A DNA stretch of 64,000 bases, taken from the NCBI GenBank assembly GCA_003674045.1, contig PENC01000001.1, forward strand, positions 558,001 to 622,000, in the 5' to 3' direction. Shown here piece by piece: positions 17,099-26,700 of the stretch. The stretch's first letter is position 1, and each line of letters begins with the position of its first letter. Under the pieces are notes generated by a model, which saw nothing but the letters and a program-made list of their open reading frames with translations, was not told where the DNA came from and made no database searches. The DNA comes from Streptomyces griseocarneus (GTDB lineage: Bacteria > Actinomycetota > Actinomycetes > Streptomycetales > Streptomycetaceae). The translations under genes were made by a program, and so were the position numbers.

Positions 17099-18298
17099 AT
17101 GACAACGACAATCGACAGCGCGGCCGGCACGACGCCCCAGGTCTCCGGGTATGTCGCCGAGGGCTTCGAGGCCATCCGGGAGGAGTTCGCGCGTAACCTG
17201 CGGGAGCGCGACGAGCTCGGCGGCGCCTTCTGCGCGCGCGTTCATGGCGTCCCGGTGGTCGACATCTGGGGTGGTGTCGCGGATGCCACCACCGGCAGGG
17301 CCTGGGAGCGGGACACCCTGGAGATGATCTTCTCGGGCAGCAAGGGCATCGTCGCGATCACCCTGCTGGTCCTGGTCGACCGGGGGCAGCTGGACCTGGA
17401 CACCCCCGTCGCCCATTACTGGCCGGAGTTCGGCGCCGCCGGCAAGGGCCGCATCACCCTGCGGGAGGTCGTGACCTACACCGCGCGGATCCCCGGCCTG
17501 CGCGCCCAGGTGTCCCAGGAGGAGATACTGGATCCGCTGGCCATGGCCAAGCTGATAGCCGATCAGGAGCCGGAGAGCGACCCCCGGGCGGAGGGTATCC
17601 TCTACGGCCCGTACACCGCGGGATGGATCGCCGCCGAGGTGATCCGGCGCGTGGACGGCCGGACGATCGACCGGTTCTTCTCCGAGGAGATCGCGAAACC
17701 GCACGGCTTGGACGTGTACTTCGGCGTCCCGGCCGAGCTGGAGCACCGCGTCGCCCGCCTGGAGTACGGCGCGAACTTCCTCGACCAGTACACGGGTTTC
17801 TTCACCAGCGGCGACCCCATGACCCAGCGCGTCTGGCAGAACCCGATCCCGTTCCCCCGCGAGGAGATGCCGTGGAACCGCAGCGAGCGGCGCACCGCTC
17901 TGGTGCCGGCGGCCAATGTGTTCGGCACCGCCCGCTCGCTGTCGGCGCTGTACGGCATCCTCGCCGCCGACGCCACCCGTGCGCCGGGAGAGGAATACAC
18001 CCTGGTCTCGCGGGCCGTCATGGACGACGCCCGCGGTGAGTATGTCCGCAAGGTCGACCAGCTGATCGACATTCCCATGGTCTACGGCGGCGCGGGCTTC
18101 CGGCTGCGGACCACGCCCCGTCCCGGCGCGGACGGCGACTCCTTCGGCCACGACGGCGGTGGCGGCTCGGCGCACCTCGCCTGGCCGGGGGCGGGCGTCG
18201 GGGTCTCGTACATCACCAACCGGCTCATCGCGGTCGGTCCCGACGACAAGCGCGCCGGATCCCTGCTGAAGGCCCTGGCCGCCAAGCTGAACGGCTGA
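17099..18298 (+). CDS. Serine hydrolase, beta-lactamase class C/esterase family
   Basis: This is a 399-residue cytosolic-looking protein (no signal peptide). S79-G-S-K82 (FSGSKGI) is the SxxK nucleophile motif, LYGPYTAG supplies the tyrosine motif, and GHDGGGGS near the C-terminus takes the place of the KTG-like motif. This branch contains esterases (EstB type), acyltransferases of LovD type and some amidases. It lies 110 bases after the phosphatase gene in the same direction, behind an intergenic region that may hold its own promoter. With a membrane acyltransferase in the cluster, an ester-forming or ester-cleaving role is possible. Confidence 0.75.
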   Translation: MTTTIDSAAGTTPQVSGYVAEGFEAIREEFARNLRERDELGGAFCARVHGVPVVDIWGGVADATTGRAWERDTLEMIFSGSKGIVAITLLVLVDRGQLDLDTPVAHYWPEFGAAGKGRITLREVVTYTARIPGLRAQVSQEEILDPLAMAKLIADQEPESDPRAEGILYGPYTAGWIAAEVIRRVDGRTIDRFFSEEIAKPHGLDVYFGVPAELEHRVARLEYGANFLDQYTGFFTSGDPMTQRVWQNPIPFPREEMPWNRSERRTALVPAANVFGTARSLSALYGILAADATRAPGEEYTLVSRAVMDDARGEYVRKVDQLIDIPMVYGGAGFRLRTTPRPGADGDSFGHDGGGGSAHLAWPGAGVGVSYITNRLIAVGPDDKRAGSLLKALAAKLNG

Positions 18299-18306
18299 CC
18301 GCAGGA

Positions 18307-18333
18307 GCCCTCCGGGGAAGGACCGGGGAGGGC
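18307..18333. terminator. Imperfect hairpin between hydrolase and F420-type oxidoreductase genes
   Basis: GCCCTCCGG and CCGGGGAGGGC pair with a two-base bulge around a seven-base loop. It starts nine bases after the hydrolase stop, so it may be a terminator or 3' stabiliser. Confidence 0.35.
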
Positions 18334-18390
18334 GGGAACACCGAGCGGTACCTGCACCATCGAGCACCATCGAACAAGGGAGTACGAGGC

Positions 18391-19230
18391 GTGGAGACCG
18401 GTGCCACCGTCTTCGCCACGACGGCGACCATGGATCCCGGGGCACTGGCCCGGCGGCTGGAGGAACGGGGCCACAGCGCCCTGTACTTCGCCGAGCACAC
18501 TCATCTGCCCGCGAACGAGCGCACGGCAAGGCTGCCGCACGCGTTCCGGAGCACGTTCGACCCGTTCATCGTGTCCACGGCCGCCGCGCTCGCCACGCGT
18601 CGCCTCCGCGTGGGCAGTGCGATCTGTCTTGTGGCGCAGCACGACCCGGTCGTGCTGGCCAAGACGATCGCGAGTGTCGACCAACTCTCGGGCGGCCGGG
18701 TCGACTTCGGTGTGGGAGGCGGCTGGGTCGAGGAGGAGATGGCCCACCACGGCGTGGACCCGGCGCGGCGGTTCGCCCGGATGCGGGAGCATGTGGAGGC
18801 GATCAGGACGATCTGGCGGGAGGACGAGGCTTCCTACCAGGGCCCGCACGTGTCTTTCGAGCGGATCTGGTCGTGGCCCAAACCGGTCCAGAGACCGCAT
18901 CCTCCGGTGCTCATCGGTGGCATGGGCCCGAAGGTCCTCGACCGTGTTCTCGCGTACGGCGACGGCTGGTTGCCGGACTACGCGAACGCGGAATCCTTCG
19001 AGCGCACGCTGCGGCGGGTGGCCGAGCTGCGGTCCCGCGGGGCTGACGCCGGGCGCGGCCGCATTCCCGTGGTCCTGGCCGGAGTTCCGCACGATCCCGA
19101 GGTGCTGGAACGGTGTGAGGCAGCGGGTGTCGACCGTGTCCTCACACAGCTGCCGGCTGCCGGCGGAGGGGTCGTCGAGAGGGCGCTGGACGGCTACGAG
19201 CGGGCGATCGCCGACTGGCGGGGGGAGTGA
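18391..19230 (+). CDS. LLM-class (luciferase-like) F420-dependent oxidoreductase
   Basis: This is a 279-residue protein beginning with GTG at 18391 after AAGGGAG. The features of the luciferase-like TIM barrel are present: LYFAEHTHLP, VGSAICLVAQHDPVVLAKTIASVD, GRVDFGVGGGWVEEE and PVLIGGMGPKVLDRVLAYGDGWLP. Most actinobacterial members of this branch use F420. It is the last gene of the same-strand run, so it may belong to the cyclitol cluster as a redox tailoring enzyme, or be an unrelated neighbour; a hairpin and 92 bases separate it from the hydrolase gene. The degraded region starts directly after it. Confidence 0.75.
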   Translation: METGATVFATTATMDPGALARRLEERGHSALYFAEHTHLPANERTARLPHAFRSTFDPFIVSTAAALATRRLRVGSAICLVAQHDPVVLAKTIASVDQLSGGRVDFGVGGGWVEEEMAHHGVDPARRFARMREHVEAIRTIWREDEASYQGPHVSFERIWSWPKPVQRPHPPVLIGGMGPKVLDRVLAYGDGWLPDYANAESFERTLRRVAELRSRGADAGRGRIPVVLAGVPHDPEVLERCEAAGVDRVLTQLPAAGGGVVERALDGYERAIADWRGE

Positions 19231-19439
19231 CCGCGGTGGTCGACCGTCCCCCGGCTTGTCCCGCGTGACCTGTACTTCGCCCGGGAGAGCCCGATGTCGG
19301 CCGCCGGTGAAGTTGGACATCCGCCGCGGCCTTCGGCTCGCGCCGGTTCGGCATGCGGCCGGGTGCGGCGGCGGACACTTGCGTGGCGCCTGCGAAGCTA
19401 TGCGGATCATGGCTTCGGGGCTGGTGCCGAGGGTCGCGT

Positions 19440-19615
19440 CGTCGCGGGAACCCTGTTGATCACGACGGGAGACCATCCGGAACGCCCGGTCAGTGAGGTG
19501 TCCTTCGCCGAGCTGCGCGGGGTGAGCCCGGTCGAGCGTTCCCCGGGCAGCTGATGCCTCGAACGCTACGCGGCCCAGGATGCCTTCCACCTGGTCAGAC
19601 CTGCACAGCCATGAC
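19440..19615 (+). pseudogene. IS110-family transposase remnant with internal deletion
   Basis: The stretch reads like the 3' part of the IS110-type transposase at 22480-22879: LLIT-GD-PERPVSEVSFAELRGVSPVERS and then RYAAQDAFHLVRPAQP, with the middle (after GGGCAG) deleted and the frame lost. The final 40 bases, ending in CACAGCCATGACCCCCG, are nearly identical in both copies. Confidence 0.65.
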
Positions 19616-19719
19616 CCCCGTCACGCGGACGGCTGTTGGACGGTGTGAGACAAGGCCCGGACAGGGCCGCCACGTTGCTGATCGTCGTGGGGGGCGAGCC
19701 GCCCAGCGCCGCGCCGCCT

Positions 19720-19915
19720 TGGCGTGGGCATGGAGTACGCGTACTCCGGCGTCTCGCGCCGTGTCCTGCGGCAGGCTGTCGAACGTGGTGCGGTTCACGA
19801 CGAGTGACGGCCCGCAGGGGTTGAGCATCGCGGGCCGGTGGTCGACCGTCGGGCCTGCCCGCGTGCTGTGGGCGTCCTCCACCGGTGTGGCGATGGAGGC
19901 GAGCCGGTCGGCCAC
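19720..19915 (-). pseudogene. Possible fragment of an FAD-dependent oxidoreductase
   Basis: About 65 codons on the minus strand (LNPCGPSLVVNRTTFDSLPQDTARDAGVRV in part) resemble the segment between the two FAD-binding motifs of halogenase or monooxygenase-type flavoproteins (GPxxVVxRxxFDxxLxDxAxxAGV). No start, no GxGxxG loop and no downstream continuation are visible. If real, it is a decayed fragment. The rest of 19616-20072 shows nothing convincing. Confidence 0.25.
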
Positions 19916-20072
19916 GCCCAGGGGCCGCAGTGCCGTAGCGCGGATGACGACAGTTGCCGCCCTGCCGGAGCCTACGGTCGGCCGTCGTCGATGAGCACCC
20001 CCGTCGGCGCCTGCGGCGGCCAGGCGGGGGCCGCCCGGAGCTCCACCGGGGCCGACCCGTCCTCAGGGGTTC

Positions 20073-20933
20073 TCAGCTCCGCTTGCGGTAATTCTTGCCG
20101 GCCGCCGCTATGTACTCCGACCACGTGGCGACGTCTTTCGCGTCCGGCGCCTTGATCTTCGGGTCGGCGCCGTAGTCGGAGAACTCCTCGGTGATCCGCT
20201 CGTCGCCCTCGGACGTCCGGCCCTTCTCCTCCTCCTTGGCGATGAACCCGTCCTTGTCCACCCAGACATCGATTTCGGCCTTCTTCATGCCGGCCTTGCC
20301 GGTCTGCAGGAGGTACAGGTCGCGGTAGTCCTTCGTCATGGCCGGACCCTCGTAGTTCTTCAGGTCGGCGAGGACCACGGTGCCCCGGTAGTGATCGGTG
20401 GCGCGTCCGGACACCTTTTCACCGCCGACGTGCGTGAGGTCCTTGGACGCGGCCAGCAGGGCGCCCACCCACTTCTTCACGGAGCCCCCGACGCGCCGGT
20501 CGGCGTTTTCCTTGGGAGACGCCGACGGCGAAGGGGCCGCCGATCCCTTCGCCTTGGAACCGGGCTCGTCCATGGTGAACCAGGACTTGCCCGGCATGTC
20601 CTTGGTGGCCATGTACGACACGCCGTCCACGGTCAGCATGTGGGTCTCCGACGTCTTGACCTCGGACGCCTCCGGCTCGTTCCGGAAAGCCAGTTCGGCA
20701 CGGGACTCCGGCTCGTCACCGGTTTTGCCGGTTTCGACGGTCCGGTAGGAGTTCTGCTGCGCCATCTTCGCCATGGCAGCCTTTAACACGGCAGGCGCGT
20801 CGGTGCGCTTGACTCCCGCCGCGCCACTGCCCTTGGCGCCCGACGCCTTCGTGTCGTCACTGCCGCAGGCCGCCAGGCCCATGACCATGACGACGCCCGC
20901 TGCCGCCATGACGCTCTTACGGATCGCCTTCAC
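20073..20933 (-). CDS. Secreted lipoprotein, LppX/LprG-like
   Basis: This is a 286-residue protein starting with GTG at 20933, preceded by AAAGGA. The N-terminus is a lipoprotein signal peptide with lipobox LAAC (C23), followed by a Ser/Gly/Ala spacer. The mature part has the alternating pattern of the actinobacterial LppX_LprAFG fold (SYRTVETG, MLTVDGVSYM, KSWFTMDEP, DLYLLQTG, AEIDVWVDKDGFIAKEEE), with an acidic, Lys-rich composition. Such lipoproteins sit on the outer face of the membrane and may carry lipids or sense the envelope. It is the only intact gene in the 19.2-23 kb scar. Confidence 0.8.
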   Translation of the reverse strand: MKAIRKSVMAAAGVVMVMGLAACGSDDTKASGAKGSGAAGVKRTDAPAVLKAAMAKMAQQNSYRTVETGKTGDEPESRAELAFRNEPEASEVKTSETHMLTVDGVSYMATKDMPGKSWFTMDEPGSKAKGSAAPSPSASPKENADRRVGGSVKKWVGALLAASKDLTHVGGEKVSGRATDHYRGTVVLADLKNYEGPAMTKDYRDLYLLQTGKAGMKKAEIDVWVDKDGFIAKEEEKGRTSEGDERITEEFSDYGADPKIKAPDAKDVATWSEYIAAAGKNYRKRS

Positions 20934-21047
20934 CGCTTTGAAGTCCTTTGTCAGTCATGAATGAACAAAGGGGAGAATACGTCTTTCATTGCAGCAAGAT
21001 CGAATCTTTTATTGAAAAAGTGAGACCGGTGCCGCGCGGCGTACGGC

Positions 21048-21492
21048 TCATACCGGGCCGCCGAGTGCGTACCGGTCGAAGACGTCATAGAGGTCTTCCT
21101 CGTCGGGGACGGCGCCGCATCGCCGATGCGGTACCCGCCGGTGACGTACACGGCGTACGGCTCCGCGGCGATCCCGGCGAAAAGGCTGCCGGTCGCGAGG
21201 CCGCGCAGGCGGTTGGCCAAGGGGGAGACGGACCGCGCGGACGCACGGTCGTGTTCGGCGTGGTCCACCGCGTAGTGCGGCACCGAGCGCACCCGGGTGG
21301 CGACTTCCCGCCGTACGGCCGGGCCCGGGCCGGGCCACGCCCACCGGGCGCGAGATCGGCGAGCGCGGCTGCCGCGCGCTCCTCGGCTTCCTCCAGGCGT
21401 TCGGACTCCACGGCGCGCGTGGTGAGGGTGAACGCCGGATCGGGACGGTCCGTCCGGTCGGCGACCGCCAGGAAGAACGTGTACTCGCTCAT
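21048..21492 (-). pseudogene. Frameshifted small gene of unknown function
   Basis: An N-terminal segment (MSEYTFFLAVADRTDRPD, then AVESERLEEAEERAAAALADL) reads from 21492. The sequence continues sensibly only in a second frame (VPHYAVDHAEHDRASARS...EPYAVYVTGGYRIGD) and then a third (VPDEEDLYDVFDRYALGG, stop at 21048). Two single-base frameshifts would restore a protein of about 148 residues. I do not recognise the family. Sequencing error is an alternative explanation. Confidence 0.5.
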
Positions 21493-21499
21493 GCCGTGT

Positions 21500-21968
21500 G
21501 CCTTGATGCCGGAGGGGCGTGGCCGGTGGGCACGCGGCCCGACCGGCCACGGTGGGCGCCTGCTTCTTGATGCAGATCCTGCCCTGGCTCCGGCTCGTCA
21601 CGATGGTGGCGTGCGGCTTTCCGACGGCCGTGATCGTGAAGGTCGCCGAGGCCGAGCAGGAGTGACACTCGCCCTTCACCGGAGGGTAGTTGGCTACGAG
21701 CTGTGTCTTGAACTTGTTCGTTCCGGAGCCGGTGTTGTGCGCGACTTGGCCGCCTTCTTCGCAGAGGGTGCCCGAGACCGAGTGCGCGGGCATCTCCTGC
21801 TCGCAGCCCTTGATGTCGGCGTGGACGTTGTCACTTGTCCCACAGCGCGGCCGCCGTCCGCGGAGCCGGGGCCGCCGGGGTCGTGGCGTGGGCCTGGAAC
21901 GGCATGAGCGGGCAAGCGGCGGCCGTCGCGCCGGTGAGGGCGTACCTTCTGTTCCGATCTGTGGCCAT
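21500..21968 (-). pseudogene. Frameshifted secreted Cys-containing protein
   Basis: From the ATG at 21968 the frame encodes MATDRNRRYALTGATAAAC, a signal-peptide-like start, and stops after LWDK. Shifting by one base gives a continuation ADIKGCEQEMPAHSVSGTLC, then FKTQLVANYPPVKGECHSCSASATFTITAVGKPHATIV and SQGRICIKK. The mature part would be a small secreted protein with five cysteines in the readable frame. Family unknown. It lies just upstream of the other frameshifted gene on the same strand. Confidence 0.45.
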
Positions 21969-22479
21969 CGCCATGGGGCGTCGAGTCAGTTGACATCTCC
22001 TCGGCAACCCCCTTACTGGAACCGGCTGTTGCCTTGCGGTGGGTCGCCCCGCGTCGGCCCGCGGACGTCGGGTGACCTGCCCGCCGGAACGCCCCTGCTC
22101 TGACGGGCGTGACCGCCTCCGGCGACGATCGCCTCACCCTGGCCGAGGAACTGCTGTTGCTCATCCCCGCTCCCGCTTCGGGACGGGTGGGTGGTGGCCT
22201 ACGGGCCCGTTACAGGTCGGCCGCGGAGGAGTTGGCAGCACGCGCGGCGAGGCCTGATCGCGCGGTACGGGGACCAGCTGGCCGAGCACGGCATGGCCGG
22301 CCGGTAGCGCCGCCACCGTGCGGCACGACTCGGTGCCCTGCTGTCGGCGGCGGGGCCTGACCGCCGGGTCTTTCCCGGCCCGGCCCACCGCGGCCTGCGC
22401 AGCCGCCTCGCCGAACAGGCGGCCACGGACCGGGTGGCGCGCGAGAGGGCGCTCCACGTGGTGGACGTGCTACGGCGGC

Positions 22480-22879
22480 GCGGGTGTGGACGCCCACCCG
22501 GCTCGTGGAACGCCACGTCCCGCAGCTGCTCACCGTGGTGGGCGTCGGTCCGGACGCGGCTGTCACCCTGTTGATCAGGGTGGGGGACAACCCGGAACGC
22601 CTGGGCAGTGAGGCGTCCTTCGCCGCGCTGTGCGGGGTCAGCCCTGTCGAGCGTTCCTCGGGCAGGCGGCAGTACCGTCGCCTCAACCGTGGCGGCGACC
22701 GGCAGGCCAACGCCGCCCTGCACCGGATCGTGCACACTCGCCTGCGCTTCGACCCGCGCACCCAGGACTACTACGAACGCCGCATCAAAGAGGGCAAGAC
22801 CCGACGCGACATCGTCCGATGCCTCAAACGCTACGCAGCTCGGGAGGTCTTCCACCTGGTCAGACCCGCACAGCCATGA
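22480..22879 (+). pseudogene. IS110-family transposase, C-terminal remnant
   Basis: About 130 codons match the C-terminal transposase_20 domain of IS110/IS116/IS902 transposases: VVGVGPDAAVTLLIRVGD, FAALCGVSPVERSSGRRQYRR, NRGGDRQANAALHRIVHTRL and IVRCLKRYAAREVFHLVRPA. The DEDD N-terminal catalytic domain is missing; 22100-22480 upstream contains only broken frames. A shorter copy of the same end lies at 19440-19615. Confidence 0.7.
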
Positions 22880-22923
22880 CCCCCGCTATAGGGGCAGTCG
22901 TGATACATGAGAGGGTCTGGCGG

Positions 22924-23031
22924 GTGAGTGAGACACCGGCGAACGCCCTGCAATACCGCTTCGACGGGCCAGAAGACGCCCCCGTCCTGGTCCTGGGCCC
23001 TGCGCTGGGTACCACATGGCACAGGTCGTAG
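22924..23031 (+). pseudogene. Truncated 5' end of pcaD (left duplicate at element boundary)
   Basis: From GTG at 22924, 33 codons encode VSETPANALQYRFDG...LGPALGTTWH, then the frame reads Arg-Ser-stop. The same 33 codons open the intact pcaDC gene at 41499; by hand alignment 82 of 99 bases agree, and the similarity extends about 20 bases upstream. After ACATGGCACA the two copies become unrelated. This is the expected scar when an integrative element inserts inside pcaD and carries its own replacement for the gene's 5' end. Confidence 0.8.
23014..23023. other. Candidate left attachment core (attL)
   Basis: ACATGGCACA is the last sequence shared between the truncated and the intact pcaD copies before they diverge. 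The equivalent site at the right end is 41589-41598. Shared runs of 8-11 bases also exist slightly upstream (GAAGACGCCCC is the longest), so the exact crossover may lie there. Confidence 0.55.
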
Positions 23032-23138
23032 AGACCGTCCAGGGGCGTCCAATGGGTCCAGGGCGAGCGCGTAAGTCCAGGTCAGGGCCTTGTGGCGTGA
23101 GAGCGTCTATGGGGTTGGTGACACGCGCGTGACATGTG

Positions 23139-23172
23139 AGGACCCCCGTCGGCTTGCTCCGACGGGGGTCCT
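23139..23172. terminator. Perfect 14-bp hairpin near left end of element
   Basis: AGGACCCCCGTCGG and CCGACGGGGGTCCT are exact complements around a six-base loop. It is one of two strong hairpins just inside the left boundary and would insulate the element from outside transcription. Confidence 0.7.
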
Positions 23173-23194
23173 GCGTAGACGGGGACCTAATGCG

Positions 23195-23230
23195 ACGACG
23201 CCCCGCCAGCTTGCCCCGGCGGGGCGTCGT
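23195..23230. terminator. Perfect 13-bp hairpin near left end of element
   Basis: ACGACGCCCCGCC and GGCGGGGCGTCGT pair exactly around a ten-base loop, 22 bases after the first hairpin. Both loops contain the sequence CTTGC, so the pair may share an origin. Confidence 0.65.
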
Positions 23231-23299
23231 TCACTGTCGCACGGATCGTTCGAGGTACGACCACGGACAACCCGGACCGCCGGAACCAGTGGCAACGGC

Positions 23300-23698
23300 A
23301 TGAACGTCCTTGCTATACCTGCGGAAAGGTTGGCCAGGGGGAAGGCGGACGGCGTGACACGGCCGTGGAAGATCGTGCTGATGGTGGTCGGGGTGGCCTG
23401 CATCGCGGCGACGCCGATGGTGTGGTTGCTGAACGGCCCGGGGACCGGGGAGCTGGTCGGGGCGTCGTTGCAGGTCGGCACCGGGGTCGCAGCGCTGGTG
23501 TGGGCGTGGTTGCAGCCCCGACAGGGGGACTCGGCCACGGACACCGGCCAGGCGAAGGCGTCCGGTGGCGGGGCGGCGCACACCGGAATCCGCAGGCCCG
23601 GTGGGGCAGGCACGGGATCGGCGCGGGTGGATCGGACCGGTGACGCGACGGCTGGCGGCTCCGGCAGCAGCGCCGGTACCGGGATCGACTACAGCTAG
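23300..23698 (+). CDS. Small two-TM protein with Gly-rich tail, candidate NLR-associated effector
   Basis: This is a 132-residue protein, or about 115 residues if the GTG at 23353 with GGGAAGG upstream is the true start. Two hydrophobic segments, IVLMVVGVACIAATPMVWLL and LQVGTGVAALVWAWL, should form a membrane hairpin. A soluble, Gly/Ala/Thr-rich tail follows, ending RTGDATAGGSGSSAGTGIDYS in part. This tail resembles the AITG-type repeats at the N-terminus of the adjacent NLR-like protein and at the C-terminus of the Bell-like protein at 28531-29040. It lies 17 bases upstream of the NLR gene and is surely co-transcribed. A membrane effector recruited through the shared motif is a reasonable hypothesis; no homolog is known to me. 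Confidence 0.65.
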   Translation: MNVLAIPAERLARGKADGVTRPWKIVLMVVGVACIAATPMVWLLNGPGTGELVGASLQVGTGVAALVWAWLQPRQGDSATDTGQAKASGGGAAHTGIRRPGGAGTGSARVDRTGDATAGGSGSSAGTGIDYS

Positions 23699-23715
23699 TC
23701 TCGGGGAGCGGGTTG

Positions 23716-26700
23716 ATGGAGGGCGAGAACGGGCCTGGCGACGCACGGCCGGGCGTCGAGGTGCGGGACAGCGGCGACGCCCGCGCGACGGACGGCGGCA
23801 CCGCGATCACCGGAGTCAGCGCGGCGACGGCGGTCGGCGCGTCCGGCTCCGTCTCGGTCAGGGCGACGGGGGCGGCGTTCGCCTCGCACGGTGGGGTAGC
23901 AATCACTGGGAACGTGGCAGGCGACGTCCATGTGACGCTGCCGTCCCCACAGTCCCGCTCGGTGCAGGACTCCGTCCTGCCCGGCGAACGGCGCCCGCGC
24001 CTGTTCGGGCGCGAGGCGGAGATCTCGGCCGGCGTCGACGCGCTGCGACTCGCGGACGGCGGCGGCCGGGCGGCGGTCGTGGTGACCGGGGCTCCTGGCA
24101 TCGGGAAGAGCGACGTGGCCCTGCGCATGTCCCGGCTGGCCGCGGAGTGGTACCCGGACGGCCAGTTCCACATCAATCTCGCACTGTCGACCGGCCCCAC
24201 GGACCTCGTGTCGTCCATCCTCCATGCGCTTTTCCCACCCGAGCCTCCCCTGCCGGACCGCCATGACCAGCAGCTGGCGCTGCTACGGACGACGCTTGCC
24301 AGCAAGCGCGTCTTGCTGCTCGTCGACGACATCGTCTCGGAGGAGGCGTTCCTTGAGATCCTCTCCGTCGACGGCCCGTTCGCGCTGGTGGGGACCAGCC
24401 GCGTCAAGCTCAGCGGGCTCAGCGGCCTGGTCCGCCTCATCGACCTTGGTCCGCTCCCGACCGCGCCCAGCGAGAAGCTCGTACGGTCGGTCGCCGGCCC
24501 CAGCAGGCTGACCGACGAGCAGACGACCGCGCTGTCCGCGGCGTGCGCTGGTCACCCGCTTGCCCTGCACATCGCCGCGGCGCACCTGGCCCGCCGACCC
24601 CGCGTGAACGCCGACCGCTACCTGTCCGAGATCACCAACACCGACCGCAGCGTCAAGGCCCTCGTCGCTGGCCAGACCGCGCTGCAGCCCGTGTTCCAGC
24701 AGAGCTTCGACGCGCTCGAACGCGACCAAGCACAGGTCTTCTCCACGCTCGGCGTCCTGCCGCACATGTCGTTCACCGTCGATGTCGTCGCAGCGGGCAT
24801 CGCACAGCCTCCGCTGGACGAGATCAACGACGACAACCTCACGGACGCGGCTGCGCTCCTTGACTCGCTGGTCGAGCTTAGCCTCATTGAGCAGATCGAC
24901 GACGACCGATTCGTGATGCACGAAATTCAGCACCGCTTCGCCCGGCTGACGTCCGCGCCGTGGTCGGGGACGCAACGGGCGGATGTCGTTCGTCACGCCT
25001 GTCTCGTCACAGCCGTCCGCGTGCGGTTGTCTACCGATGCGATCGATTTCCTGGACGAGGAGGCGACCGTGCCTGCCGAGAGCAGTGCCGAAGCCCTGCG
25101 GTCGCTGGACGCGGACCGTCCTGGCGCGGTCGCTCTCGTCGAGACGGCCCGGCAGTACGAGGCCTGGGAGCACCTGCTGCTCCTCGCCTTCGCGCTCACC
25201 GAACACCTGCGGGTTGCCAGCCATTGGAAAGATCTGGACCGCGTCTACCGGTGCGTACAGGAGGCTGGGGAACTGGCCGGACACGCCAACTGGATGGCCA
25301 CCGCGCTGTACAACAGAGCCGTGGTTGCCGGGCACCTCGGCGAGAGCCAGGATGCGGCGGATCTATACCACCGTTGCGCCGAAACGGCGCGCGCGGCCAA
25401 CGATGCCGAGCACCTGTTCATGGCGCAGCTCGGTCTGGGGACGCTGCTGATCAACCTGGGCCGGCCCCGCGACGCCATCCAGTACTTGCGAAGCGGACTG
25501 CACTACTGGCGGACCGTCGGGCATCATCAGGCACTCGCGCTCGCCCTGGATAACCTGGGCCAGGCGTACCTGGCGGTCGGACAGACCCGCCGGGCCGAGA
25601 ATTACCTGCGCAACAGCCGGGACCTGAGCCGGAGCAGCGGCTTCGGCGAGATGCTCGCCACCCAGTCGATCGCCAGCCTGCTGAGCAGTACGGGCCGAGT
25701 AGCGGAGGCTGCGGAGGAGTCCGTCCGAGACATCGAACGGGCACGGGCCATCGGCAGCCGGGAGTGGGAGGCGCGGGCGCTGATGGACCTCGCAGCGGTC
25801 CCGGCCAGCGCCCGGCCGGAGTCGGCCCCGGCCGAGCCGCTCGAGGCCGCCCTGTCCATCCATCAGGAGACGGGGGACGTGCAAGGTCAGGTCCGGGCGT
25901 TGTTCCGGCTCGGTGAAGATGCCGCGCATCGCGCCGACCTCGACCACGCCGCGACCTACCTTGCGCAGTGCGCCGAGCTCGCCATCGGAATCGGCGACCA
26001 TCAGCATGCGGCACGCTCCCTGACCTACCTCGCCTCATACAGCGGCGGCATCGGGCACCACGACACGGCGGAATCGCAGTTCAAGGTCGCGTCGGACATG
26101 GCCCAAGAGTCCGGCAACCCAGTTCTTCAGGCAGATGTCCTTCGGAAGCGAGCCCAGTTGCTGTGGCACCGGGGGAGGATCGGAGACGCCGTCGGCCTGC
26201 TGACTGAAGCGGAGCAGTCTCTCGCCGCCACTGACGCGAGTCGGGCACTCGCCCAGGTGCGGGCGGCCCTGGGCGAGGCCCTGGTCGTCGCGGGGCAGTG
26301 GCAGAACGGCGCACGCATGCTGCGGTCCGTAGTCTCCGAATTCAGCGACGCAGCCTCCCCCAGCACCCGGGCCCGGGCGACGCGCGCACTGGCCGTCCTC
26401 CACTCGCGACGCGGCCAGCACACCGAAGCCCTGTCCGCGATCACCACGGCACTCAACGACTGCGAGCGGCACAACGACGTCGACGGCGTCCTGCACTGCC
26501 GGATGGCACTGGGCAACATCCACGCACGGGCCGGGCGGTGGGCTGAAGCCGCCGACCAGTACGAACAGGTCGCGCGAGCCGCTTCCGAGTACAAAGATCT
26601 CCACGTCCTGCTCTCCGCTCGCGCGCAGGCCGCGACCTGCATGCTGCATACCGGCAACCGGGAGGAAGTCGTCGCCCTGATGACCAAGAACATCCCGCTC

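Noticed and set aside
22108..22210. GPP34-like protein start (LTLAEELLLL)
   Set aside because: Only about 20 codons resemble the family, and the frame then degenerates; too short to support a feature.
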